Below, one piece after another: positions 56,879 to 64,000 of a DNA stretch of 64,000 nucleotides. The stretch comes from Solibacteraceae bacterium (GTDB taxonomy: Bacteria > Acidobacteriota > Terriglobia > Bryobacterales > Bryobacteraceae). The DNA is taken from positions 1 through 64,000 of the forward strand of contig JALSRK010000077.1 in assembly GCA_026984795.1 (NCBI GenBank), written 5' to 3'. Positions within the stretch are counted from its first letter, which is position 1. Each line of letters starts with the position of its first letter. The notes beneath the pieces are model-generated. The model did not search any database. It was not told the DNA's origin and worked only from the letters and a program-made list of their open reading frames with translations. A program made the translations under genes and the position numbers.

Positions 56879-58251
56879 GGCAGCTTCTTCCGCTTCTCGG
56901 CCAGGAAGGCCGATTCGAGTTTCGGCACGACGTGTTCGAGGGCGAACAGGATCACACGATCGCCGGGCTCGATGGTGGAGTGTCCCCGGGGGATGATGAC
57001 GTCGCCACGGGTGCGGGCCACCGCGCCGACGATGGCGCCGGGCGGGAACTTGATCTCCTTCAGCTTCTTGCCCACGAAGGGCGAGTTCGGCGAGGCCACC
57101 AGCTCGATGGCCTCGGCCTCCTCCTCGCCGAAGCTGGTGACGGAGACGACGTGGCCTTTCCGCACGAACTGCAGGATGCGGTCCACCGTGGCCAGGCGCG
57201 GGCTGATCGTCGTATTGATGCCGAGCCGCTGGGCCATGGCGAGATAGCTGAGGCGATTGATCAAGGCGACCACTTTGCGGGCTTCCAACCGCCGCGCCAG
57301 CACCGCGGCGATCAAGTTCTCCTCGTCGTCGTGGGTCAGCGCCAGATAGGCGTTGATGCCGCGGATGTTCTCGGCCAGCAGCAGGTTGGCGTCGGTGCCG
57401 TCGGCGTTGACGACGATCGTCTCCTCGAGGATCTCGGCGATCTTGCGGCAGCGCCCGGCGTCCCGCTCGAACAGCTTCACGCTGACGCCCTGTTTCTCGA
57501 GCGCCTGGGCCACCGCGATCCCGATCTGCTTGCCGCCGAGGATGAAGACGCGCTCGAGACGTTCCTGGCGGCGGATGCCGAGGAACCGGAGCACGTCGTC
57601 GAACTCCTCGCTGCGGGTGACCACGTAGATGTGGTCCCCGGCCAGGATCTTCTCGCTGCCCCGGGGGATGATCACCTCCGAGCCGCGGAAGATCATGGCC
57701 ACCAGGGAGTTCGGCGGAGCGCCGCAGTCGGCGATCTCGATCAGCGTTTTGCCGACGGTCCAGTGGTCCGGTTCGATGTTCATCCCGAACAGCTTCACGC
57801 GGCCGGCGGCGAATTCGATGATGTCGGAGACGCCGGGGATGGGCAGGACCGGCTGCATCCGCTCGACGGCCAGGGACTCGGGATGGATGATCAGATCGAT
57901 CCGGACGCCGACTTGCTTGCAGATCCGCCGCCAGTGATCGACCTCGTGCGTGCGCACCCGCGCCACCTTCACTTTGGCGCCGGATTCCGCCTCGGCGATG
58001 AGGCAGGTGAGCAGGTTCACCTCGTCGGCGTTGGTCACCGCGATCACCATCTCGGCGTCGCGGATGCCGGCCTCGTGCAGCGTTACGACGCTGGCGGCGC
58101 TGCCCTGGACGATCTTGGCGTCCAGAGTCTCTTCCAGGCGGGCGCAGCGGGCAGCGTCTTGTTCGACGATGATCACCTCGTTGCCCTCGCGGATCAGGCG
58201 CGCCGCGGTCTGGGAAGCGACCTCTCCCCCGCCGGTGATCAGAATGCGCAT
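56872..58251 (-). CDS. trkA: Trk system regulatory subunit TrkA
   Basis: A 459-residue cytosolic gating subunit with two RCK units. Each has a Rossmann NAD site (ILITGGGEVASQTAARLI near residue 3; VFILGGKQIGIAVAQAL near residue 236) and a TrkA-C domain (one at about 135-220, one ending at 440). A minus-strand TATGAC (58261-58266) ends 9 bases before the ATG. Paired with trkH by an overlap. Confidence 0.94.
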
Positions 58252-58260
58252 GCGCAGAGA

Positions 58261-58266
58261 GTCATA
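58261..58266 (-). promoter_or_regulatory. -10 box (TATGAC, minus strand) for trkA
   Basis: Lies 9 bases upstream of the trkA ATG, giving an mRNA with a leader of only a few bases. Divergent with the box at 58350. Confidence 0.4.
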
Positions 58267-58349
58267 CCAGAATCTAGCATATCGGCGATCCCCGCCCTGG
58301 AAGCCGCAATTGCCCGCTCGCCGGCGGCCCGCGGACGTAGCTCTTCGGG

Positions 58350-58355
58350 TAGAAT
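58350..58355 (+). promoter_or_regulatory. -10 box (TAGAAT) for the oxidoreductase gene
   Basis: TAGAAT ends 6 bases before the GTG at 58362. It is a leaderless start candidate and a reason for choosing the GTG. Confidence 0.5.
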
Positions 58356-58361
58356 ACCGCC

Positions 58362-59441
58362 GTGGCGAGGAAGTATCGCGTGGCGGTGATCGGGCGGACC
58401 GGCCGGGGCAATTACGGCCATCTGCTGGACATAGCCGTCCGAACGTATCCCGGAATGGACGTCGTGGCAGCGGCCGACGAGGATCCCGAGGGGCTGCGCA
58501 GGGCGGCCGAGCGCTTGCGGGTAAAGAAGGCTTACGCGGATTGGCGCCGGATGCTCGAAGAGGTGCGCCCGGACATCGCCGTGATCGCTCCCCGCTGGGT
58601 GGACTGCCACCTGGAGATGGCCTTGGGCGCGGCCGAGGCCGGAGCCCATGTCTTCATGGAGAAGCCGATGGCGCGGACCCCGGCCGAGTGCGACCGGATC
58701 ATCGAGGCCTGCGACCGCAAGGGGCTGAAGATCGTCGTCGCCCACAACATGCGGGTTTCGCCCATCCTGGACGCCGTCGAGGCCAAGGTCCGCGACGGGA
58801 TGATCGGTGAGATCCAGGAGTTGCGCGGCCGGGGCAAGGAAGACCGCCGGGCGGGCGGCGAGGACCTCATCGTTCTGGGCACCCACATCTTCGACCTGAT
58901 GCGCCGCTTCGCCGGCGATCCGCTGTGGGCCTCGGGACGGGTGACCGTCCGGGGGCGGCCCATCACCGGGGCCGATGTCCGCCGCGATGCGCCCGAAGGG
59001 CTGGGAATGATCGCCGGCGACGCCGTGGCCGGGATGTTCGCCTTCCGGGACGGCCTTACCGGCTACTTCGGCTCCAAGCGCAGCTCGGAAACCAGCGGGA
59101 AACGCTACGGGTTGGACCTTTACGGCAGCCGCGGCATCATCGCCGTCCGCGCCGGGATGATCCCGCGCATCTGGTACACGGAGTCCGTCTCCTGGACCGC
59201 AAGCAAATGGAAGCCGTTCCCGCTGGAGCCGCTTACCCTGCCCCTGACGCGGCTCGAATCGGTCCACCTGCTGGTGCGGGACCTCGTCGAGGCCATCGAG
59301 CAGGACCGCGAGCCCGCCGCGTCGGGGCGCACGGCGCGGTGGACGATCGAGATGGCGATGTCGCTCTACGAGAGCCAGCGCCAGGGCCGGCGAGTCGCCT
59401 TTCCCCTCGAATTTCGCGGCCACCCGCTGGAGCGGTTCTGA
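58362..59441 (+). CDS. Gfo/Idh/MocA family oxidoreductase
   Basis: A 359-residue NAD(P)-dependent sugar oxidoreductase. N-terminal Rossmann domain with VAVIGRTGRGNYGHLLDIA, VVAAADEDPEGLRRAAERL and HVFMEKPMARTPAECDRII (EKP motif). The substrate domain has GTHIFDLMRRFAGD. It likely oxidises a sugar or inositol; the substrate is undetermined. It converges on the nucleoside hydrolase gene, with a 22-base gap. Confidence 0.9.
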   Translation: MARKYRVAVIGRTGRGNYGHLLDIAVRTYPGMDVVAAADEDPEGLRRAAERLRVKKAYADWRRMLEEVRPDIAVIAPRWVDCHLEMALGAAEAGAHVFMEKPMARTPAECDRIIEACDRKGLKIVVAHNMRVSPILDAVEAKVRDGMIGEIQELRGRGKEDRRAGGEDLIVLGTHIFDLMRRFAGDPLWASGRVTVRGRPITGADVRRDAPEGLGMIAGDAVAGMFAFRDGLTGYFGSKRSSETSGKRYGLDLYGSRGIIAVRAGMIPRIWYTESVSWTASKWKPFPLEPLTLPLTRLESVHLLVRDLVEAIEQDREPAASGRTARWTIEMAMSLYESQRQGRRVAFPLEFRGHPLERF

Positions 59442-59463
59442 GCGCCGGTGACCGCCGCCATGT

Positions 59464-60465
59464 TCAATCCAGCAGCCGGTCGATCAGGAAGGCGGTGAAA
59501 CGTTCTCCGTCGATCTTGACCGGCAGCCGCGCATTCGGCGCGACAGGCTCGGGATCTCCGCGCCGGATGAATTCGCCGGCGTCGATGCGAGGCCTCGCCG
59601 AAAGGCGCCGGTTGATGACCGTGGCCCCATAGGTGATCTCCCCGCGCGTCTCTACTTGCACGTTGGCGGACACGGTTTCGGTAGCGAACGAACGGTCGAT
59701 GGCCAGGCCCACGGCGAGCGGATCGTGGAGCGCCGCGGCATCGGCCCCGTGGGAGGCGGCGAAATCGAGGTAATAGGCGGCGAGGTGCGCGGCCGCCCGG
59801 GACACCGGCCCGCCTCCGCCGCGCAGACGCTCGAGGTGCTCCCGCCGCAAGGTAGCCTGCCGGGTGGCTTCGAGCGTCAGCAGGGTGATCTGGGCGCCGG
59901 AAGCGAACACCTTTTGCGCGGCTTCCGGATCGGCATAGACGTTGTACTCGGCCGCCGGGGTGGCGTTGCCGCCGCACTCGGAGCCGCCCATGACGATCAG
60001 CTCCTCGACCTGCCAGGCGAAGTCCGGGGCGGCTTCGAGGGCGAGTGCGATGTTGGTCAAGGGGCCGACGGCGACGACGGTGAGCGGTTCGGGATTCCCC
60101 AAGGCGGCTTGGGCCAGCACCTCCCAGGCGGGGCGCGGGTCTAGGCTCCGCGAAGGCGCCGGCAGTTCGAGGCCGCCCAGCCCGTCCGGGCCGTGGACGA
60201 AGTCGGCGAGTTCGAGCTTCCTCTCCAAGGGATGCGAGGCGCCGGCGGCTACTGGGAGGTCCGGACACCCCGCGAGTTCGGTCAGTTTGAGCGCATTTTC
60301 CGCGGTGCGCTCCAGCGGGACGTTGCCGGCCACGGCGGTGATGGCCTCGACACGGATCTCCGGGGACCGGAGAGCCAGCAGGATGGCCAGGGCGTCATCG
60401 ATGCCGGGATCGCAATCGAGGATCACCCGGCGCGGCTCGGGGCGGGCGGCGTTTCCCTCCGGCAT
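59464..60465 (-). CDS. Nucleoside hydrolase (IUNH family)
   Basis: A 333-residue N-ribosidase freeing the base from nucleosides. The calcium motif ILDCDPGIDDALAILLAL at residues 14-31 is diagnostic. NIALALEAAP, VMGGSECGGNATPAAEYN, ADPEAAQKVF and the C-terminal DPLAVGLAID motif complete the family pattern. Pyrimidine or purine preference cannot be read. It starts 12 bases after the rhomboid stop on the same strand. Confidence 0.93.
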   Translation of the reverse strand: MPEGNAARPEPRRVILDCDPGIDDALAILLALRSPEIRVEAITAVAGNVPLERTAENALKLTELAGCPDLPVAAGASHPLERKLELADFVHGPDGLGGLELPAPSRSLDPRPAWEVLAQAALGNPEPLTVVAVGPLTNIALALEAAPDFAWQVEELIVMGGSECGGNATPAAEYNVYADPEAAQKVFASGAQITLLTLEATRQATLRREHLERLRGGGGPVSRAAAHLAAYYLDFAASHGADAAALHDPLAVGLAIDRSFATETVSANVQVETRGEITYGATVINRRLSARPRIDAGEFIRRGDPEPVAPNARLPVKIDGERFTAFLIDRLLD

Positions 60466-60477
60466 AGAAGGCTTCCG

Positions 60478-61323
60478 TCAAACAGGCGGGCGGACCATAT
60501 AGGCCTGGAGATCCAGGAACATTCGCACGAAACAGAGAACAGTGATGCCGACCGCCGCCCAGGCGGCCCACCGCCAGACTTGCTCCCGGAAGTCCTCGAC
60601 GAGCCGCGGCGTGCCGGCAATATAACCGATGACGAAACCGCCGGCAAGTCCGCCGATGTGGGCGGCGTTGTCGATCATCGGGAACAAGAGGCCGAAGATG
60701 AGTCCATAGATCGCCCAACGGATGAACATCGATTTGATTGCCGCGCCGAGGCTCGTGCGATCCCGGATCCCCAGAGCGATCATCGCGCCGATCAGACCGA
60801 ACAGGGCCGCCGAGGCCCCGATGGAGATTCCGGGGTTCCAAAAGGAACTCAGCAGGAATCCGGTGACCGTGGAGACGAAATAGATCACCAGCATCCGGCG
60901 CGTGCCATAGAAATGCTCCACGGTGGTGCCGAGATCGAACAGCACCCAAGAGTTCATGAGGATGTGCAAGAGGCCGCCATGAAGGAACCCGGCGGTAACG
61001 AGGCGCCACCACTCGCCGTGTTCCAGCACGAGCAGGCCGTGTTTGGCGCCGAAGAGGACCAGCGTCCGCCCGTCCAGCGCCATGAATGCCTGGGAATTGC
61101 CCGATTTCATGCTGAAGACCACCGTCACCAGGTAGAGTCCGAAGTTGATCATCAGGATGACGACGGTGGTGAAGCGGGCGGCGGGTATGAGACCTCCCAG
61201 CAGATCCGAGGGATGGCGGCGATCCACGACGCGGGGGCCGAGCCGCACCTCGCAGTAGGGGCAGACCTTGTCCTTGACGGAGATGAAAGCCCGGCAGTTC
61301 GGGCACATGCGCCGCTTTTCCAC
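60478..61323 (-). CDS. Zinc-ribbon rhomboid intramembrane protease
   Basis: A 281-residue membrane serine protease. The first 25 residues have a CPNC...CPYC zinc ribbon. The rhomboid core has HGGLLHILMNSWVLFDLG, catalytic Ser in GASAALFGLIG and catalytic His in DNAAHIGGLAGG, with about seven membrane helices in total. It would cleave membrane helices. The zinc-ribbon head is a known bacterial variant. Its promoter region overlaps that of crcB (divergent). Confidence 0.92.
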   Translation of the reverse strand: MEKRRMCPNCRAFISVKDKVCPYCEVRLGPRVVDRRHPSDLLGGLIPAARFTTVVILMINFGLYLVTVVFSMKSGNSQAFMALDGRTLVLFGAKHGLLVLEHGEWWRLVTAGFLHGGLLHILMNSWVLFDLGTTVEHFYGTRRMLVIYFVSTVTGFLLSSFWNPGISIGASAALFGLIGAMIALGIRDRTSLGAAIKSMFIRWAIYGLIFGLLFPMIDNAAHIGGLAGGFVIGYIAGTPRLVEDFREQVWRWAAWAAVGITVLCFVRMFLDLQAYMVRPPV

Positions 61324-61334
61324 TGGCCACCATT

Positions 61335-61340
61335 GTACAA
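61335..61340 (+). promoter_or_regulatory. -10 box (TACAAT) for crcB
   Basis: TACAAT 33 bases before the chosen ATG. No fluoride riboswitch fits in the remaining short leader. Confidence 0.4.
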
Positions 61341-61373
61341 TTGTGGGTCCGGATTCTCCGGATTCGCCTCGAC

Positions 61374-61778
61374 ATGAAATCCCCTGCGCTTACCCTTTAC
61401 CTGGCGGTGGCCCTCGGAGCGGCTTTCGGCGGAGCCGGCCGTTTCTGGATGAGCGGCGCGGTGACGCGCCTTGTTGGTGAAACCTTTCCCTGGGGCACGC
61501 TGGCGGTAAACGTGCTGGGATCAGGAGTGCTCGCCTTCTTTGCGACGGTGACGGGCCCGGGAGGAAGGGCCTTTGCGCCGGGGCCGGTTCGTGTGTTCGT
61601 TGGGGTCGGGCTTTGCGGTGCTTTCACTACGTTTTCCACATTCAGTCTGGAGACTCTGAACCTGGTCCGGGAAGGCGAAACTGCCCGGGCGGTGGGCAAT
61701 ATCGGGGCGAACCTGTTTTTGTGTCTGGCCGGCGCCTGGCTCGGCTTCACCCTGGCGGGTGTGATCAATCAGCGATAA
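61374..61778 (+). CDS. crcB: Fluoride channel CrcB/Fluc
   Basis: A 134-residue four-helix membrane protein exporting fluoride as a dimer. GAAFGGAGRFWMSG, GTLAVNVLGSGVLAFF and the pore motif GLCGAFTTFSTFSLE are typical. The ATG at 61374 was preferred over the TTG at 61341, which sits right after the -10 box and would add 11 non-conserved residues. Followed by its DUF190 partner. Confidence 0.93.
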   Translation: MKSPALTLYLAVALGAAFGGAGRFWMSGAVTRLVGETFPWGTLAVNVLGSGVLAFFATVTGPGGRAFAPGPVRVFVGVGLCGAFTTFSTFSLETLNLVREGETARAVGNIGANLFLCLAGAWLGFTLAGVINQR

Positions 61779-61791
61779 GGAGGCTCGGCTC

Positions 61792-62124
61792 ATGACGGTT
61801 CCGCGCGACGCGTATCTGCTGCGGATCTTTCTCGGCGAGAACGACCGTTACGGCGGCCGGCCCTTATACGAAGCCATTGTGTTGAAGGCCCGCGAGATGC
61901 ACCTGGCCGGGGCGACGGTTCTGCGGGGCCTCGAGGGGTTCGGCCACTCCAGCCGCCTGCACACGGCGAAGCTGCTGCGGCTGTCGGAGGATTTGCCGAT
62001 CGTGGTGGAGATCGTCGACAGCGTGGAAAAGATCGAGGGGTTCTTGGCGGCGGCCGAAGAGATGATGGCCAGCGGGCTGGTGACGCTGGAAAAGGTAACA
62101 GTCTTGCAATACGGCGCCCCTTGA
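61792..62124 (+). CDS. DUF190 protein (CrcB-associated)
   Basis: A 110-residue PII-like DUF190 protein. YLLRIFLGENDRYGGRPLYEAIVLKAREMHLAGATVLRGLEGFG is the complete family signature. It is commonly linked to crcB and probably regulates the channel or senses a small ligand. AAGGAGG lies 6 bases before its ATG, and the crcB stop is 13 bases upstream: one operon. Confidence 0.93.
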   Translation: MTVPRDAYLLRIFLGENDRYGGRPLYEAIVLKAREMHLAGATVLRGLEGFGHSSRLHTAKLLRLSEDLPIVVEIVDSVEKIEGFLAAAEEMMASGLVTLEKVTVLQYGAP

Positions 62125-62244
62125 AATCTGCGGTCCCGGGGGCGAAGAGACCGGAAGAGGCCGCGGTGACGACCCCGGTCGCGGGCGGGCGGCCACGACC
62201 AGTGGCGCCTGGACGCACCTGGGGTGCGACGCCAATGCGTGTAG

Positions 62245-62250
62245 TAAAAT
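62245..62250 (+). promoter_or_regulatory. -10 box (TAAAAT) for tRNA-Thr
   Basis: TAAAAT ends 15 bases before the tRNA. No -35 consensus is seen. Confidence 0.4.
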
Positions 62251-62265
62251 GACTCATAGCAGCGG

Positions 62266-62341
62266 GCCACCCTAGCTCAGCTGGTAGAGCGGCTGATTCG
62301 TAATCAGCAGGTCGGGGGTTCGAGCCCCCCGGGTGGCTCCA
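62266..62341 (+). tRNA. tRNA-Thr (anticodon CGT)
   Basis: A 76-base cloverleaf: acceptor GCCACCC with GGGTGGC; anticodon stem GCTGA/TCAGC and loop TTCGTAA; T-loop GGTTCGAGCCC; encoded CCA. It reads ACG. The last bases overlap the start of a spurious extension of the next gene. Confidence 0.96.
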
Positions 62342-62542
62342 CTCCGGCCATTAACCTACGGCCCACCGGACCCACCCCCCGACGCCGGATGCGGACCGTT
62401 CTGCAGCGGCGGATCCAGGACCGGCGGGACGCTCGCCGACGCTTCACCATGCCCGGAGGCGACGGCGGGCAGCCGCTGTGGGATAATGCTTTCCTTGCCG
62501 CGTCGTGAGCCGGCGCGCGGGATCACAGGTCAGAAAACCTCG

Positions 62543-63814
62543 ATGGCGGAGCAGCCCCAGCGGAGTTATTGGCTCGTCGCACTCATCGCGCTGATCTTCT
62601 TTGTGATCTCTTTCCTGACGAACATCCTCGGCCCCATCATTCCCGACATCATCCGGAGCTTTCGGCTGAGCCTCACCCTGGCCTCGTTGCTGCCGTTCTC
62701 CTTCTTCATCGCCTATGGGCTGCTGTCGATCCCGGCCGGAATGGCGGTGGAGCGGTGGGGGGAAAAGCCGCTGCTGGTATTTGCGTTCTCTCTGGCGGTT
62801 GGGGGTTCGCTGGGGTTCGCGGTGCTGCAGAATTACCCGGCGGCGCTCACGTCGCTATTCGTCATTGGCTCCGGTATGGCGATGTTGCAGGTGGCTCTGA
62901 ATCCCCTGTTGCGGACCGCGGGCGGCGAAGAGCATTATGCCTTCAACATGGTCGTGATCCAGCTCGTCTTCGGACTGGCATCGTTCCTGAGTCCGAAGAT
63001 GTACACCTATCTGGTCACCAACCTGAGCGCGGGGGCGGATCAGCCGAACGCATTCCTGGGACTGTTGAGGCGCCTGACGCCCACGCAGATGGAATGGATC
63101 TCCGTCTATTGGATCTTCGCTGCGATCTCGGCGGTGATGCTGGCCGTCGCCGTCCTGCTGCGGTTGCCGAAGGTGGAGCTGGCCGAGAGCGAGCGGATCG
63201 GAGCGTGGGAAACGCCCCGGCTGCTACTGCGCAGACGGATCGTGGTCCTCTATTTCGTGGGAATCTTCTGCTATGTCGGCACCGAGCAGGGCATCGCCAA
63301 TTGGATGTCGAAGTTCCTGGCGGCCTACCACGGCCTGGATCCGCAGCGGGAGGGCGCCGCTGCCGTGTCGCACTTTTGGGGGTTGATGACGGTGGGTACG
63401 GTGGCCGGGCTGGTTCTGCTCAAACTGTTCGACAGCAGGCGAGTGTTGATCGGGTTTTCTCTCGCGTCGCTGGCGTGCTTCACGATCGCACTTGCAGGGT
63501 CTACACAGGCGGCGTCGGCGGCTCTTCCGCTGATGGGGTTCTTCATCTCCTCGATGTGGTCCATCGTCTTCTCGCTGGCTTTGAACTCGGTGGAAAAGTA
63601 TCATGGCGCTTTTTCCGGCATTCTGTGCACGGGAATCGTCGGCGGCGCGGTGACGCCGGTGATCATCGGGGCGCTGGGCGACCTGTTCGGACTCCGGGCG
63701 GGCCTGACGTTTCTCTACGCGACGCTGCTCTATATCCTGGGCATCGGTTTCTGGGCGCGGCCGCTGGTGGTGAACGAGACGATCTGGCGGCGGCGGAGGC
63801 AGCAGGCTGGTTGA
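62543..63814 (+). CDS. MFS transporter (FucP-like sugar permease)
   Basis: A 423-residue 12-helix transporter. N-terminal SYWLVALIALIFFVISFLTNILGPIIPDI, then SFFIAYGLLSIPAGMAVERWGEKPLLVFA and the loop YFVGIFCYVGTEQGIANWMSKFL characteristic of the FucP/glucose-galactose permease branch. ATG 62543 was chosen; a longer frame would overlap tRNA-Thr. It may serve the nearby sugar genes; the substrate is unknown. Confidence 0.87.
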   Translation: MAEQPQRSYWLVALIALIFFVISFLTNILGPIIPDIIRSFRLSLTLASLLPFSFFIAYGLLSIPAGMAVERWGEKPLLVFAFSLAVGGSLGFAVLQNYPAALTSLFVIGSGMAMLQVALNPLLRTAGGEEHYAFNMVVIQLVFGLASFLSPKMYTYLVTNLSAGADQPNAFLGLLRRLTPTQMEWISVYWIFAAISAVMLAVAVLLRLPKVELAESERIGAWETPRLLLRRRIVVLYFVGIFCYVGTEQGIANWMSKFLAAYHGLDPQREGAAAVSHFWGLMTVGTVAGLVLLKLFDSRRVLIGFSLASLACFTIALAGSTQAASAALPLMGFFISSMWSIVFSLALNSVEKYHGAFSGILCTGIVGGAVTPVIIGALGDLFGLRAGLTFLYATLLYILGIGFWARPLVVNETIWRRRRQQAG

Positions 63815-63828
63815 GGCGGCGTGGAGGC

Positions 63829-64000
63829 TCAAGGCAGCGAGCGCGGCAGAACGTTCCACCCGGAGACGACGATGACGGGCCGGAAGTGGCCCTCCCGCTT
63901 GCGCGGGCCGAGGGCCTCGGGTTCGCCGAGACCTTCGGGAGGCGGCAAGGCGAGATCTTGCCTGCGATAGGTGGCCGTCAACTCTCTGGTCTCGCCCGGC
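63829..64000 (-). CDS. C-terminal end of a probable glycoside hydrolase (cut by window edge)
   Basis: Minus-strand frame open to the window edge, 56 residues before the stop at 63829-63831. RELTATYRRQDL and VIVVSGWNV near the end resemble the last Ig-like domain of GH2-type enzymes such as exo-beta-glucosaminidase. Only the tail is visible, so the assignment is tentative. It converges with the transporter, 14 bases apart. Confidence 0.5.
   Translation of the reverse strand, partial: PGETRELTATYRRQDLALPPPEGLGEPEALGPRKREGHFRPVIVVSGWNVLPRSLP

Noticed and set aside
62333-62542. Longer N-terminus for the MFS transporter
   Set aside because: It overlaps tRNA-Thr and adds 70 non-hydrophobic residues before the first membrane helix.

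Overview
The window is GC-rich bacterial chromosome, most likely from an Acidobacteriota organism of the Bryobacterales/Solibacter kind. This is inferred from the gene content: SBBP-repeat/BACON/DUF4214 secreted proteins, CHAT-TPR proteins next to an ECF sigma factor and a zf-HC2 protein, DUF5107-TPR proteins, HemQ and a GT21 (HpnI-like) glycosyltransferase. There is no rRNA or other phylogenetic marker to settle it. Coding density is high. Several genes begin directly behind a TACAAT/TAGAAT-like -10 box, which suggests leaderless transcripts.

Region by region. 1-8.2 kb is sugar-nucleotide and envelope biosynthesis: GmhA, a penicillin-acylase family hydrolase, a SenB-like glycosyltransferase, then a minus-strand run (thrS, GT21 glycosyltransferase, epimerase, nucleotidyltransferase, heptose kinase, GmhB). 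With GmhA this makes a complete set for nucleotide-activated D-glycero-D-manno-heptose. 8.2-15.4 kb is housekeeping: thrS, adk, a MerR-TPR protein, feoAB, trxB. 15.4-23.9 kb on the minus strand holds rseP, dxr, a lipoprotein, hemQ, a Sfp-type phosphopantetheinyl transferase, a small coiled protein and a one-module AMP-ligase/carrier/thioesterase protein whose thioesterase has an altered active site.

24.1-28.8 kb is a toxin-antitoxin patch: two HEPN/MNT pairs (the second with a frameshifted hepT), a histone-like protein, and a DarTG system preceded by an undescribed 74-residue ORF that overlaps darT by ATGA. 28.9-43 kb is an accessory, partly AT-richer region: a Tat-exported sulfatase, a repeat block, a large SBBP/BACON/DUF4214 protein, a sulfatase-fold lipoprotein with Thr in place of the formylglycine Cys, a double GT4 fusion, another GT4, a DUF4214 protein and GDP-mannose 4,6-dehydratase. 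It looks like a polysaccharide locus.

43-50 kb has tRNA-Pro(GGG), tRNA-Ala(CGC), tRNA-Thr(TGT), a glycine-zipper lipoprotein, a small zinc-ribbon protein, a CBS-pair protein and a large DUF5107-TPR protein. 50.2-55.4 kb is the most intriguing unit: a 15-codon micro-ORF with its own hairpin and RBS, a 13-bp inverted repeat behind a -10 box, a membrane-anchored CHAT protease-like protein with intact His/Cys, an ECF sigma factor, a zf-HC2 membrane protein and a TolB-like propeller. 55.4-64 kb returns to ordinary genes: trkH/trkA, a Gfo/Idh/MocA oxidoreductase, a nucleoside hydrolase, a zinc-ribbon rhomboid, crcB with DUF190, tRNA-Thr(CGT), a FucP-like MFS transporter and the 3' end of a probable glycoside hydrolase cut by the window edge.
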